A stretch of DNA of 64,000 bases. Origin: Actinernus sp. WN-2022 (lineage: Eukaryota > Cnidaria > Anthozoa > Actiniaria > Actinernidae). The stretch spans positions 62,001 through 126,000 of the forward strand of contig JAOWCC010001616.1 in NCBI GenBank assembly GCA_030867875.1. The letters run 5' to 3'. Shown piece after piece: positions 48,066 through 62,186 of the stretch. The position numbers and the translations under genes are program-made. The stretch's first letter is position 1. Each line of letters opens with the position of its first letter. The notes under the pieces are model-generated. The model saw only the letters and a list, made by a program, of their open reading frames with translations. It did not search any database and was not told the DNA's origin.

Positions 48066-51000
48066 TGTTAGATCTATCCCATAATTTCTTTATTGGAGAG
48101 CTAGAGGTTTGGGTTTGGTTAGAAAAAGGCCATTTTCTGGTATTTGTACTCAACATACAGGAAACTTCCATCGATTAATCTTAATCTACAGGAAGAGAAC
48201 GTTGTATTGCCGTATAGTGCATCGAAATCCATTAAAAGCTCGAGAAATGGCGCCACATTGACATTTAGGTAACATAAGTAAGTTAATGTGTACCTGTTTT
48301 CTTTAAAAGCCAGAAAGTCACTTTTCAACTTTTTTTCCCCGATTTTTGTCAGACCTAGCGGAAAATGCTCATTGTCACTAAGCAAATCGTCACGCCAAAC
48401 TTCAGGCAAATCGGTTGTTCACGAAAAAGTTCGAAATTCTACACCGCTCCACTCAAAACACCCCCCCCCCCCCTCCCCCCATAAAATACCTAGAGATCAG
48501 GAACTCGTCTTTTTGCCGTTTTCTTGAAAGGGCAAATGACAGCTAAAGATTTTTCTGGCCTTTCTAGCCTATAACTTACTTGTGTTGTGTTAGATCTATC
48601 CCATAATTTCTTTATTGGAGAGCTAGAGGTTTGGGTTTGGTTAGAAAAAGGCCATTTTCTGGTATTTGTACTCAACATTCAGGAAACTTCCATCGATTAA
48701 TCTTAATCTACAGGAAGAGAACGTTGTATTGCCGTATAGTGCATCGAAATCCATTAAAAGCTCGAGAAATGGCGCCACATTGACATTTAGGTAACATAAG
48801 TAAGTTAATGTGTACCTGTTGTCTTTAAAAGCCAGAAAGTCACTTTTCAACTTTTTTTCCCCGATTTTTGTCAGACCTAGCGGAAAATGCTCATTGTCAC
48901 TAAGCAAATCGTCACGCCAAACTTCAGGCAAATCGGTTGTTCACGAAAAAGTTCGAAATTCTACACCCCTCCACTCAAAACACCCCCCCCCCCTCCCCCC
49001 ATAAAATACCTAGAGATCAGGAACTCGTCTTTTTGCCGTTTTCTTGAAAGGGCAAATGACAGCTAAAGATTTTTCTGGCCTTTCTAGCCTATAACTTACT
49101 TGTGTTGTGTTAGATCTATCCCATAATTTCTTTATTGGAGAGCTAGAGGTTTGGGTTTGGTTAGAAAAAGGCCATTTTCTGGTATTTGTACTCAACATAC
49201 AGGAAACTTCCATCGATTAATCTTAATCTACAGGAAGAGAACGTTGTATTGCCGTATAGTGCATCGAAATCCATTAAAAGCTCGAGAAATGGCGCCACAT
49301 TGACATTTAGGTAACATAAGTAAGTTAATGTGTACCTGTTGTCTTTAAAAGCCAGAAAGTCACTTTTCAACTTTTTTTCCCCGATTTTTGTCAGACCTAG
49401 CGGAAAATGCTCATTGTCACTAAGCAAATCGTCACGCCAAACTTCAGGCAAATCGGTTGTTCACGAAAAAGTTCGAAATTCTACACCCCTCCACTCAAAA
49501 CACCCTCCCCCCCCCTCCCCCCATAAAATACCTAGAGATCAGGAACTCGTCTTTTTGCCGTTTTCTTGAAAGGGCAAATGACAGCTAAAGATTTTATTGG
49601 CCTTTCTAGCCTATAATTTACTTGTGTTGTGTTAGATCTATCCCATAATTTCTTTATTGGAGAGCTAGAGGTTTGGGTTTGGTTAGCAAAAGGCCATGTT
49701 CTGGTATTTGTACTCAATATACAGGAAACTTCCATCGATTAATCTTAATCTACAGGAAGAGAACGTTGTATTGCCGTATAGTGCATCGAAATCCATTAAA
49801 AGCTCGAGAAATGGCGCCACATTGACATTTAGGTAACATAAGTAAGTTAATGTGTACCTGGTGTCTTTAAAAGCCAGAAAGTCACTTTTCAACTTTTTCC
49901 CCCCGATTTCTGTCAGACCTAGCGGAAAATGCTCATTGTCACTAATCAAATCGTCACGCCAAACTTCAGGCAAATCGGTTGTTCACGAAAAAGTTCGAAA
50001 TTCTACACCCCTCCACTCAAAACACCCTCCCCCCCCCTCCCCCCATAAAATACCTAGAGATCAGGAACTCGTCTTTTTACCGTTTTCTTGAAAGGGCAAA
50101 TGACAGCTAAAGATTTTTCTGGCCTTTCTAGCCTATAATTGACTTGTGTTGTGTTAGATCTATCCCATAATTTCTTTATTGGAGAGCTAGAGGTTTGGGT
50201 TTGGTTAGAAAAAGGCCATTTTCTGGTATTTGTACTCAATATACAGGAAACTTCCATCGATTAATCTTAATCTACAGGAAGAGAACGTTGTATTGCCGTA
50301 TAGTGCATCGAAATCCATTAAAAGGTCGAGAAATGGCGCCACATTGACATTTAGGTAACATAAGTAAGTTAATGTGTACCTGTTGTCTTTAAAAGCCAGA
50401 AAGTCACTTTTCAACTTTTTTTCCCCGATTTTTGTCAGACCTAGCGGAAAATGCTCATTGTCACTAAGCAAATCGTCACGCCAAACTTCAGGCAAATCGG
50501 TTGTTCACGAAAAAGTTCGAAATTCTACACCCCTCCACTCAAAACACCCTCCCCCCCCCTCCCCCCATAAAATACCTAGAGATCAGGAACTCGTCTTTTT
50601 ACCGTTTTCTTGAAAGGGCAAATGACAGCTAAAGATTTTTCTGGCCTTTCTAGCCTATAATTGACTTGTGTTGTGTTAGATCTATCCCATAATTTCTTTA
50701 TTGGAGAGCTAGAGGTTTGGGTTTGGTTAGAAAAAGGCCATTTTCTGGTATTTGTACTCAATATACAGGAAACTTCCATCGATTAATCTTAATCTACAGG
50801 AAGAGAACGTTGTATTGCCGTATAGTGCATCGAAATCCATTAAAAGGTCGAGAAATGGCGCCACATTGACATTTAGGTAACATAAGTAAGTTAATGTGTA
50901 CCTGTTGTCTTTAAAAGCCAGAAAGTCACTTTTCAACTTTTTTTCCCCGATTTTTGTCAGACCTAGCGGAAAATGCTCATTGTCACTAAGCAAATCGTCA

Positions 51001-54000
51001 CGCCAAACTTCAGGCAAATCGGTTGTTCACGAAAAAGTTCGAAATTCTACACCCCTCCACTCAAAACACCCTCCCCCCCCCCCCTCCCCCCATAAAATAC
51101 CTAGAGATCAGGAACTCGTCTTTTTGCCGTTTTCTTGAAAGGGCAAATGACAGCTAAAGATTTTTCTGGCCTTTCTAGCCTATAATTGACTTGTGTTGTG
51201 TTAGATCTATCCCATAATTTCTTTATTGGAGAGCTAGAGGTTTGGGTTTGGTTAGAAAAAGGCCATTTTTTGGTATTTGTACTCAATATACAGGAAACTT
51301 CCATCGATTAATCTTAATCTACAGGAAGAGAACGTTGTATTGCCGTATAGTGCATCGAAATCCATTAAAAGCTCGAGAAATGGCGCCACATTGACATTTA
51401 GGTAACATAAGTAAGTTAATGTGTACCTGTTGTCTTTAAAAGCCAGAAAGTCACTTTTCAACTTTTTTTCCCCGATTTTTGTCAGACCTAGCGGAAAATG
51501 CTCATTGTCACTAAGCAAATCGTCACGCCAAACTTCAGGCAAATCGGTTGTTCACGAAAAAGTTCGAAATTCTACACCCCTCCACTCAAAACACCCTCCC
51601 CCCCCCTCCCCCCATAAAATACCTAGAGATCAGGAACTCGTCTTTTTGCCGTTTTCTTGAAAGGGCAAATGACAGCTAAAGATTTTATTGGCCTTTCTAG
51701 CCTATAATTTACTTGTGTTGTGTTAGATCTATCCCATAATTTCTTTATTGGAGAGCTAGAGGTTTGGGTTTGGTTAGCAAAAGGCCATGTTCTGGTATTT
51801 GTACTCAATATACAGGAAACTTCCATCGATTAATCTTAATCTACAGGAAGAGAACGTTGTATTGCCGTATAGTGCATCGAAATCCATTAAAAGCTCGAGA
51901 AATGGCTCCACATTGACATTTAGGTAACATAAGTAAGTTAATGTGTACCTGGTGTCTTTAAAAGCCAGAAAGTCACTTTTCAACTTTTTCCCCCCGATTT
52001 CTGTCAGACCTAGCGGAAAATGCTCATTGTCACTAATCAAATCGTCACGCCAAACTTCAGGCAAATCGGTTGTTCACGAAAAAGTTCGAAATTCTACACC
52101 CCTCCACTCAAAACACCCTCCCCCCCCCCTCCCCCCATAAAATACCTAGAGATCAGGAACTCGTCTTTTTACCGTTTTCTTGAAAGGGCAAATGACAGCT
52201 AAAGATTTTTCTGGCCTTTCTAGCCTATAATTGACTTGTGTTGTGTTAGATCTATCCCATAATTTCTTTATTGGAGAGCTAGAGGTTTGGGTTTGGTTAG
52301 AAAAAGGCCATTTTCTGGTATTTGTACTCAATATACAGGAAACTTCCATCGATTAATCTTAATCTACAGGAAGAGAACGTTGTATTGCCGTATAGTGCAT
52401 CGAAATCCATTAAAAGGTCGAGAAATGGCGCCACATTGACATTTAGGTAACATAAGTAAGTTAATGTGTACCTGTTGTCTTTAAAAGCCAGAAAGTCACT
52501 TTTCAACTTTTTTTCCCCGATTTTTGTCAGACCTAGCGGAAAATGCTCATTGTCACTAAGCAAATCGTCACGCCAAACTTCAGGCAAATCGGTTGTTCAC
52601 GAAAAAGTTCGAAATTCTACACCCCTCCACTCAAAACACCCTCCCCCCCCCCCCTCCCCCCATAAAATACCTAGAGATCAGGAACTCGTCTTTTTGCCGT
52701 TTTCTTGAAAGGGCAAATGACAGCTAAAGATTTTTCTGGCCTTTCTAGCCTATAATTGACTTGTGTTGTGGTAGATCTATCCCATAATTTCTTTATTGGA
52801 GAGCTAGAGGTTTGGGTTTGGTTAGAAAAAGGCCATTTTCTGGTATTTGTACTCAACATACAGGAAACTTCCATCGATTAATCTTAATCTACATGAAGAG
52901 AACGTTGTATTGCCGTATAGTGCATCGAAATCCATTAAAAGCTCGAGAAATGGCGCCACATTGACATTTAGGTAACATAAGTAAGTTAATGTGTACCTGT
53001 TGTCTTTAAAAGCCAGAAAGTCACTTTTCAACTTTTTTTCCCCGATTTTTGTCAGACTTAGCGGAAAATGCTCATTGTCACTAAGCAAATCGTCACGCCA
53101 AACTTCAGGCAAATCGGTTGTTCACGAAAAAGTTCGAAATTCCACACCCCTCCACTCAAAGCACTCTCCCCCCCCCCCCCCCTTCCCCCCATAAAATCCC
53201 TAGAGATCAGGAACTCGTCTTTTTGCCGTTTTCTTGAAAGGGCAAATGACAGCTAAAGATTTTTCTGGCCTTTCTAGCCTATAATTTATTTGTGTTGTGT
53301 TAGATCTATCCCATAATTTCTTTATTGGAGAGCTAGAGGTTTGGGTTTGGTTAGAAAAAGGCCATTTTCTGGTATTTGTACTCAATATACAGCAAACTTC
53401 CATCGATTAATCTTAATCTACAGGAAGAGAACGTTGTATTGCCGTATAGTGCATCGAAATCCATTAAAAGCTCGAGAAATGGCGCCACATTGACATTTAG
53501 GTAACATAAGTAAGTTAATGTGTACCTGTTGTCTTTAAAAGCCAGAAAGTCACTTTTCAACTTTTTTCCCCCGATTTTTGTCAGACCTAGCGGAAAACGC
53601 TCATTGTCACTAAGCAAATCGTCACGCCAAACTTCAGGCAAATCGGTTGTTCACGAAAAAGTTCGAAATTCTACACCCCTGCACTCAAAATACCCTCCCC
53701 CCCCCTCCCCCCATAAAATACCTAGAGATCAGGAACTCGTCTTTTTGCCGTTTTCTTGAAAGGGCAAATGACAGCTAAAGATTTTTCTGGCCTTTCTAGC
53801 CTATAATTTACTTGTGTTGTGTTAGATCTATCCCATAATTTCTTTATTGGAGAGCTAGAGGTTTGGGTTTGGTTAGAAAAAGGCCATTTTCTGGTATTTG
53901 TACTCAATATACAGGAAACTTCCATCGATTAATCTTAATCTACAGGAAGAGAACGTTGTATTGCCGTATAGTGCATCGAAATCCATTAAAAGCTCGAGAA

Positions 54001-54864
54001 ATGGCGCCATATTGACATTTAGGTAACATAAGTAAGTTAATGTGTACCTGTTGTCTTTAAAAGCCAGAAAGTCACTTTTCAACATTTTTTCCCCGATTTT
54101 TGTCAGACCTAGCGGAAATCGCTCATTGTCACTAAGCAAATCGTCACGCCAAACTTCAGGCAAATCGGTTGTTCACGAAAAAGTTCGAAATTCTACACCC
54201 CTCCACTCAAAACACCCTCCCCCCCTCCTCCCCCCATAAAATACCTAGAGATCAGGAACTCGTCTTTTTGCCGTTTCCTTGAAAGGGCAAATGACAGCTA
54301 AAGATTTTTCTGGCCTTTCTAGCCTATAATTTACTTGTGTTGTGTTAGATCTATCCCATAATTTCTTTATTGGAGAGCTAGAGGTTTGGGTTTGGTTAGA
54401 AAAAGGCCATTTTCTGGTATTTTTACTCAATATACAGCAAACTTCCATCGGGTAATCTTAATCTACAGGAAGAGAACGTTGTATTGCCGTGTAGTGCATC
54501 GAAATCCATTAAAAGCTCGAGAAATGGCGCCACATTGACATTTAGGTAACATAAGTAAGTTAATGTGTACCTGTTGTCTTTAAAAGCCAGAAAGTCACTT
54601 TTCAACATTTTTTCCCCGATTTTTGTCAGACCTAGCGGAAAATGCTCATTGTCACTAAGCAAATCGTCACGCCAAACTTCAGGCAAATCGGTTGTTCACG
54701 AAAAAGTTCGAAATTCTACACCCCTCCACTCAAAACACCCTCCCCCCCCCTCCCCCCATAAAATACCTAGAGATCAGGAACTCGTCTTTTTGCCGTTTTC
54801 TTGAAAGGGCAAATGACAGCTAAAGATTTTTCTGGCCTTTCTAGCCTATAATTTACTTGTGTTG
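48066..54864 (+). repeat. 13-monomer HOR, copy 1 (m92-m104)
   Basis: Starts at 48066, 48588, 49108, 49630, 50152, 50674, 51199, 51721, 52244, 52769, 53298, 53820 and 54343; 6799 bp. Class order is F-L-P-S-D-D-X-S-D-W-Z-M'-H. D has AAAAGGTCGAG; X is the generic form with CTCGAG; W has CTACATGAAG, AAAGCACTCTCC and AAAATCCCTAG; Z has TACAGCAAAC and CCCTGCACTC; M' has AACATTTTTTCCCC and GGAAATCGCTC; H has TATTTTTACTC and CCGTGTAGTG. Relative to copy 2 it lacks class M between D and W and has M' between Z and H. m99 has private GGCTCCACATT. Confidence 0.88.
52758..52771 (+). other. Mapped recombination interval at the m100/m101 boundary
   Basis: In copy 2 the D/M boundary reads AATTGAC...GTGTTAG (59555, 59568) and the M/W boundary reads AATTTAC...GTGGTAG (60083, 60096). 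The D/W boundary here reads AATTGAC...GTGGTAG, which joins the left marker of D (G at 52758) to the right marker of W (G at 52771). An exchange within these 13 bases would remove exactly one M monomer. Gene conversion or recurrent mutation would be alternatives. Confidence 0.7.
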
Positions 54865-57800
54865 TGTTAGATCTATCCCATAATTTCTTTATTGGAGAGC
54901 TAGAGGTTTGGGTTTGGTTAGAAAAAGGCCATTTTCTGGTATTTGTACTCAACATACAGGAAACTTCCATCGATTAATCTTAATCTACAGGAAGAGAACG
55001 TTGTATTGCCGTATAGTGCATCGAAATCCATTAAAAGCTCGAGAAATGGCGCCACATTGACATTTAGGTAACATAAGTAAGTTAATGTGTACCTGTTTTC
55101 TTTAAAAGCCAGAAAGTCACTTTTCAACTTTTTTTCCCCGATTTTTGTCAGACCTAGCGGAAAATGCTCATTGTCACTAAGCAAATCGTCACGCCAAACT
55201 TCAGGCAAATCGGTTGTTCACGAAAAAGTTCGAAATTCTACACCGCTCCACTCAAAACACCCCCCCCCCCTCCCCCCATAAAATACCTAGAGATCAGGAA
55301 CTCGTCTTTTTGCCGTTTTCTTGAAAGGGCAAATGACAGCTAAAGATTTTTCTGGCCTTTCTAGCCTATAACTTACTTGTGTTGTGTTAGATCTATCCCA
55401 TAATTTCTTTATTGGAGAGCTAGAGGTTTGGGTTTGGTTAGAAAAAGGCCATTTTCTGGTATTTGTACTCAACATTCAGGAAACTTCCATCGATTAATCT
55501 TAATCTACAGGAAGAGAACGTTGTATTGCCGTATAGTGCATCGAAATCCATTAAAAGCTCGAGAAATGGCGCCACATTGACATTTAGGTAACATAAGTAA
55601 GTTAATGTGTACCTGTTGTCTTTAAAAGCCAGAAAGTCACTTTTCAACTTTTTTTCCCCGATTTTTGTCAGACCTAGCGGAAAATGCTCATTGTCACTAA
55701 GCAAATCGTCACGCCAAACTTCAGGCAAATCGGTTGTTCACGAAAAAGTTCGAAATTCTACACCCCTCCACTCAAAACACCCCCCCCCCCCCTCCCCCCA
55801 TAAAATACCTAGAGATCAGGAACTCGTCTTTTTGCCGTTTTCTTGAAAGGGCAAATGACAGCTAAAGATTTTTCTGGCCTTTCTAGCCTATAACTTACTT
55901 GTGTTGTGTTAGATCTATCCCATAATTTCTTTATTGGAGAGCTAGAGGTTTGGGTTTGGTTAGAAAAAGGCCATTTTCTGGTATTTGTACTCAACATACA
56001 GGAAACTTCCATCGATTAATCTTAATCTACAGGAAGAGAACGTTGTATTGCCGTATAGTGCATCGAAATCCATTAAAAGCTCGAGAAATGGCGCCACATT
56101 GACATTTAGGTAACATAAGTAAGTTAATGTGTACCTGTTGTCTTTAAAAGCCAGAAAGTCACTTTTCAACTTTTTTTCCCCGATTTTTGTCAGACCTAGC
56201 GGAAAATGCTCATTGTCACTAAGCAAATCGTCACGCCAAACTTCAGGCAAATCGGTTGTTCACGAAAAAGTTCGAAATTCTACACCCCTCCACTCAAAAC
56301 ACCCTCCCCCCCCCTCCCCCCATAAAATACCTAGAGATCAGGAACTCGTCTTTTTGCCGTTTTCTTGAAAGGGCAAATGACAGCTAAAGATTTTATTGGC
56401 CTTTCTAGCCTATAATTTACTTGTGTTGTGTTAGATCTATCCCATAATTTCTTTATTGGAGAGCTAGAGGTTTGGGTTTGGTTAGCAAAAGGCCATGTTC
56501 TGGTATTTGTACTCAATATACAGGAAACTTCCATCGATTAATCTTAATCTACAGGAAGAGAACGTTGTATTGCCGTATAGTGCATCGAAATCCATTAAAA
56601 GCTCGAGAAATGGCGCCACATTGACATTTAGGTAACATAAGTAAGTTAATGTGTACCTGGTGTCTTTAAAAGCCAGAAAGTCACTTTTCAACTTTTTCCC
56701 CCCGATTTCTGTCAGACCTAGCGGAAAATGCTCATTGTCACTAATCAAATCGTCACGCCAAACTTCAGGCAAATCGGTTGTTCACGAAAAAGTTCGAAAT
56801 TCTACACCCCTCCACTCAAAACACCCTCCCCCCCCCTCCCCCCATAAAATACCTAGAGATCAGGAACTCGTCTTTTTACCGTTTTCTTGAAAGGGCAAAT
56901 GACAGCTAAAGATTTTTCTGGCCTTTCTAGCCTATAATTGACTTGTGTTGTGTTAGATCTATCCCATAATTTCTTTATTGGAGAGCTAGAGGTTTGGGTT
57001 TGGTTAGAAAAAGGCCATTTTCTGGTATTTGTACTCAATATACAGGAAACTTCCATCGATTAATCTTAATCTACAGGAAGAGAACGTTGTATTGCCGTAT
57101 AGTGCATCGAAATCCATTAAAAGGTCGAGAAATGGCGCCACATTGACATTTAGGTAACATAAGTAAGTTAATGTGTACCTGTTGTCTTTAAAAGCCAGAA
57201 AGTCACTTTTCAACTTTTTTTCCCCGATTTTTGTCAGACCTAGCGGAAAATGCTCATTGTCACTAAGCAAATCGTCACGCCAAACTTCAGGCAAATCGGT
57301 TGTTCACGAAAAAGTTCGAAATTCTACACCCCTCCACTCAAAACACCCTCCCCCCCCCCTCCCCCCATAAAATACCTAGAGATCAGGAACTCGTCTTTTT
57401 ACCGTTTTCTTGAAAGGGCAAATGACAGCTAAAGATTTTTCTGGCCTTTCTAGCCTATAATTGACTTGTGTTGTGTTAGATCTATCCCATAATTTCTTTA
57501 TTGGAGAGCTAGAGGTTTGGGTTTGGTTAGAAAAAGGCCATTTTCTGGTATTTGTACTCAATATACAGGAAACTTCCATCGATTAATCTTAATCTACAGG
57601 AAGAGAACGTTGTATTGCCGTATAGTGCATCGAAATCCATTAAAAGGTCGAGAAATGGCGCCACATTGACATTTAGGTAACATAAGTAAGTTAATGTGTA
57701 CCTGTTGTCTTTAAAAGCCAGATAGTCACTTTTCAACTTTTTTTCCCCGATTTTTGTCAGACCTAGCGGAAAATGCTCATTGTCACTAAGCAAATCGTCA

Positions 57801-60800
57801 CGCCAAACTTCAGGCAAATCGGTTGTTCACGAAAAAGTTCGAAATTCTACACCCCTCCACTCAAAACACCCTCCCCCCCCCCTCCCCCCATAAAATACCT
57901 AGAGATCAGGAACTCGTCTTTTTGCCGTTTTCTTGAAAGGGCAAATGACAGCTAAAGATATTTCTGGCCTTTCTAGCCTATAATTGACTTGTGTTGTGTT
58001 AGATCTATCCCATAATTTCTTTATTGGAGAGCTAGAGGTTTGGGTTTGGTTAGAAAAAGGCCATTTTCTGGTATTTGTACTCAATATACAGGAAACTTCC
58101 ATCGATTAATCTTAATCTACAGGAAGAGAACGTTGTATTGCCGTATAGTGCATCGAAATCCATTAAAAGCTCGAGAAATGGCGCCACATTGACATTTAGG
58201 TAACATAAGTAAGTTAATGTGTACCTGTTGTCTTTAAAAGCCAGAAAGTCACTTTTCAACTTTTTTTCCCCGATTTTTGTCAGACCTAGCGGAAAATGCT
58301 CATTGTCACTAAGCAAATCGTCACGCCAAACTTCAGGCAAATCGGTTGTTCACGAAAAAGTTCGAAATTCTACACCCCTCCACTCAAAACACCCTCCCCC
58401 CCCTCCCCCCATAAAATACCTAGAGATCAGGAACTCGTCTTTTTGCCGTTTTCTTGAAAGGGCAAATGACAGCTAAAGATTTTATTGGCCTTTCTAGCCT
58501 ATAATTTACTTGTGTTGTGTTAGATCTATCCCATAATTTCTTTATTGGAGAGCTAGAGGTTTGGGTTTGGTTAGCAAAAGGCCATGTTCTGGTATTTGTA
58601 CTCAATATACAGGAAACTTCCATCGATTAATCTTAATCTACAGGAAGAGAACGTTGTATTGCCGTATAGTGCATCGAAATCCATTAAAAGCTCGAGAAAT
58701 GGCGCCACATTGACATTTAGGTAACATAAGTAAGTTAATGTGTACCTGGTGTCTTTAAAAGCCAGAAAGTCACTTTTCAACTTTTTCCCCCCGATTTCTG
58801 TCAGACCTAGCGGAAAATGCTCATTGTCACTAATCAAATCGTCACGCCAAACTTCAGGCAAATCGGTTGTTCACGAAAAAGTTCGAAATTCTACACCCCT
58901 CCACTCAAAACACCCTCCCCCCCCCCTCCCCCCATAAAATACCTAGAGATCAGGAACTCGTCTTTTTACCGTTTTCTTGAAAGGGCAAATGACAGCTAAA
59001 GATTTTTCTGGCCTTTCTAGCCTATAATTGACTTGTGTTGTGTTAGATCTATCCCATAATTTCTTTATTGGAGAGCTAGAGGTTTGGGTTTGGTTAGAAA
59101 AAGGCCATTTTCTGGTATTTGTACTCAATATACAGGAAACTTCCATCGATTAATCTTAATCTACAGGAAGAGAACGTTGTATTGCCGTATAGTGCATCGA
59201 AATCCATTAAAAGGTCGAGAAATGGCGCCACATTGACATTTAGGTAACATAAGTAAGTTAATGTGTACCTGTTGTCTTTAAAAGCCAGAAAGTCACTTTT
59301 CAACTTTTTTTCCCCGATTTTTGTCAGACCTAGCGGAAAATGCTCATTGTCACTAAGCAAATCGTCACGCCAAACTTCAGGCAAATCGGTTGTTCACGAA
59401 AAAGTTCGAAATTCTACACCCCTCCACTCAAAACACCCTCCCCCCCCCCCCTCCCCCCATAAAATACCTAGAGATCAGGAACTCGTCTTTTTGCCGTTTT
59501 CTTGAAAGGGCAAATGACAGCTAAAGATTTTTCTGGCCTTTCTAGCCTATAATTGACTTGTGTTGTGTTAGATCTATCCCATAATTTCTTTATTGGAGAG
59601 CTAGAGGTTTGGGTTTGGTTAGAAAAAGGCCATTTTCTGGTATTTGTACTCAATATACAGGAAACTTCCATCGATTAATCTTAATCTACAGGAAGAGAAC
59701 GTTGTATTGCCGTATAGTGCATCGAAATCCATTAAAAGGTCGAGAAATGGCGCCACATTGACATTTAGGTAACATAAGTAAGTTAATGTGTACCTGTTGT
59801 CTTTAAAAGCCAGAAAGTCACTTTTCAACATTTTTTCCCCGATTTTTGTCAGACCTAGCGGAAAACGCTCATTGTCACTAAGCAAATCGTCACGCCAAAC
59901 TTCAGGCAAATCGGTTGTTCCCGAAAAAGTTCGAAATTCTACACCCCTCCACTCAAAAGACCCTCCCCCCCCTCCCCCCTCCCCCCATAAAATACCTAGA
60001 GATCAGGAACTCGTCTTTTTGCCGTTTTCTTGAAAGGGCAAATGACAGCTAAAGATTTTTCTGGCCTTTCTAGCCTATAATTTACTTGTGTTGTGGTAGA
60101 TCTATCCCATAATTTCTTTATTGGAGAGCTAGAGGTTTGGGTTTGGTTAGAAAAAGGCCATTTTCTGGTATTTGTACTCAACATACAGGAAACTTCCATC
60201 GATTAATCTTAATCTACATGAAGAGAACGTTGTATTGCCGTATAGTGCATCGAAATCCATTAAAAGCTCGAGAAATGGCGCCACATTGACATTTAGGTAA
60301 CATAAGTAAGTTAATGTGTACCTGTTGTCTTTAAAAGCCAGAAAGTCACTTTTCAACTTTTTTTCCCCGATTTTTGTCAGACTTAGCGGAAAATGCTCAT
60401 TGTCACTAAGCAAATCGTCACGCCAAACTTCAGGCAAATCGGTTGTTCACGAAAAAGTTCGAAATTCCACACCCCTCCACTCAAAGCACTCTCCCCCCCC
60501 CCCCCTTCCCCCCATAAAATCCCTAGAGATCAGGAACTCGTCTTTTTGCCGTTTTCTTGAAAGGGCAAATGACAGCTAAAGATTTTTCTGGCCTTTCTAG
60601 CCTATAATTTATTTGTGTTGTGTTAGATCTATCCCATAATTTCTTTATTGGAGAGCTAGAGGTTTGGGTTTGGTTAGAAAAAGGCCATTTTCTGGTATTT
60701 GTACTCAATATACAGCAAACTTCCATCGATTAATCTTAATCTACAGGAAGAGAACGTTGTATTGCCGTATAGTGCATCGAAATCCATTAAAAGCTCGAGA

Positions 60801-61664
60801 AATGGCGCCACATTGACATTTAGGTAACATAAGTAAGTTAATGTGTACCTGTTGTCTTTAAAAGCCAGAAAGTCACTTTTCAACTTTTTCCCCCCGATTT
60901 TTGTCAGACCTAGCGGAAAATGCTCATTGTCACTAAGCAAATCGTCACGCCAAACTTCAGGCAAATCGGTTGTTCACGAAAAAGTTCGAAATTCTACACC
61001 CCTGCACTCAAAATACCCTCCCCCCCCCTCCCCCCATAAAATACCTAGAGATCAGGAACTCGTCTTTTTGCCGTTTTCTTGAAAGGGCAAATGACAGCTA
61101 AAGATTTTTCTGGCCTTTCTAGCCTATAATTTACTTGTGTTGTGTTAGATCTATCCCATAATTTCTTTATTGGAGAGCTAGAGGTTTGGGTTTGGTTAGA
61201 AAAAGGCCATTTTCTGGTATTTTTACTCAATATACAGCAAACTTCCATCGAGTAATCTTAATCTACAGGAAGAGAACGTTGTATTGCCGTGTAGTGCATC
61301 GAAATCCATTAAAAGCTCGAGAAATGGCGCCACATTGACATTTAGGTAACATAAGTAAGTTAATGTGTACCTGTTGTCTTTAAAAGCCAGAAAGTCACTT
61401 TTCAACATTTTTTCCCCGATTTTTGTCAGACCTAGCGGAAAATGCTCATTGTCACTAAGCAAATCGTCACGCCAAACTTCAGGCAAATCGGTTGTTCACG
61501 AAAAAGTTCGAAATTCTACACCCCTCCACTCAAAACACCCTCCCCCCCCCTCCCCCCATAAAATACCTAGAGATCAGGAACTCGTCTTTTTGCCGTTTTC
61601 TTGAAAGGGCAAATGACAGCTAAAGATTTTTCTGGCCTTTCTAGCCTATAATTTACTTGTGTTG
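54865..61664 (+). repeat. 13-monomer HOR, copy 2 (m105-m117)
   Basis: Starts at 54865, 55385, 55907, 56429, 56951, 57474, 57997, 58518, 59041, 59566, 60094, 60621 and 61143; 6800 bp. Class order is F-L-P-S-D-D-X-S-D-M-W-Z-H. The first nine positions match copy 1 one for one; the last four differ by the presence of M after D and the absence of M' after Z, so total length is nearly unchanged. Private changes include GATAGTCAC in m110 (near 57721) and AGATATTTCTGG at the end of m110 (near 57957). Confidence 0.88.
59566..60093 (+). repeat. Monomer m114, class M (matches m65)
   Basis: Carries AAAAGGTCGAG, CAACATTTTTTCCCC, GGAAAACGCTC, GTTGTTCCCGAAAAAG, CTCAAAAGACCC and a C tract with two internal T. 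All are shared with 33963-34490. It is absent from the equivalent place in copy 1 of the 13-mer. Confidence 0.85.
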
Positions 61665-62186
61665 TGTTAGATCTATCCCATAATTTCTTTATTGGAGAGC
61701 TAGAGGTTTGGGTTTGGTTAGAAAAAGGCCATTTTCTGGTATTTGTACTCAATATACAGGAAACTTCCAGCGATTAATCTTAATCTACAGGAAGAGAACG
61801 TTGTATTGCCGTATAGTGTATCGAAATCCATTACAAGCTCGAGAAATGGCGCCACATTGACATTTAGGTAACATAAGTAAGTTAATGTGTACCTGTTGTC
61901 TTCAAAAGCCAGAAAGTCACTTTTCAACTTTTTCCCCCCGATTTTTGTCAGACCTAGCGGAAAATGCTCATTGTCACTAAGCAAATCGTCACGCCAAACT
62001 TCAGGCAAATCGGTTGTTCACGAAAAAGTTCGAAATTCCACACCCCTCCACTCAAAACACCCCCCCCCCCCCTCCCCCCATAAAATACCTAGAGATCAGG
62101 AACTCGTCTTTTTGCCGTTTTCTTGAAAGGGCAAATGACAGCTAAATATTTTTCTGGCCTTTCTAGCCTATAATTTACTTGTGTTG
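61665..62186 (+). repeat. Monomer m118, Y-like, return to the left repertoire
   Basis: Has CTTCAAAAG, T5C6, TTCCACACC and an uninterrupted C run as in m3 and the Y class, with private TTCCAGCGATT, TATAGTGTATCG and CTAAATATTTTTC. It follows directly after the 13-monomer HOR and marks an abrupt switch from right-type back to left-type monomers. Confidence 0.85.
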
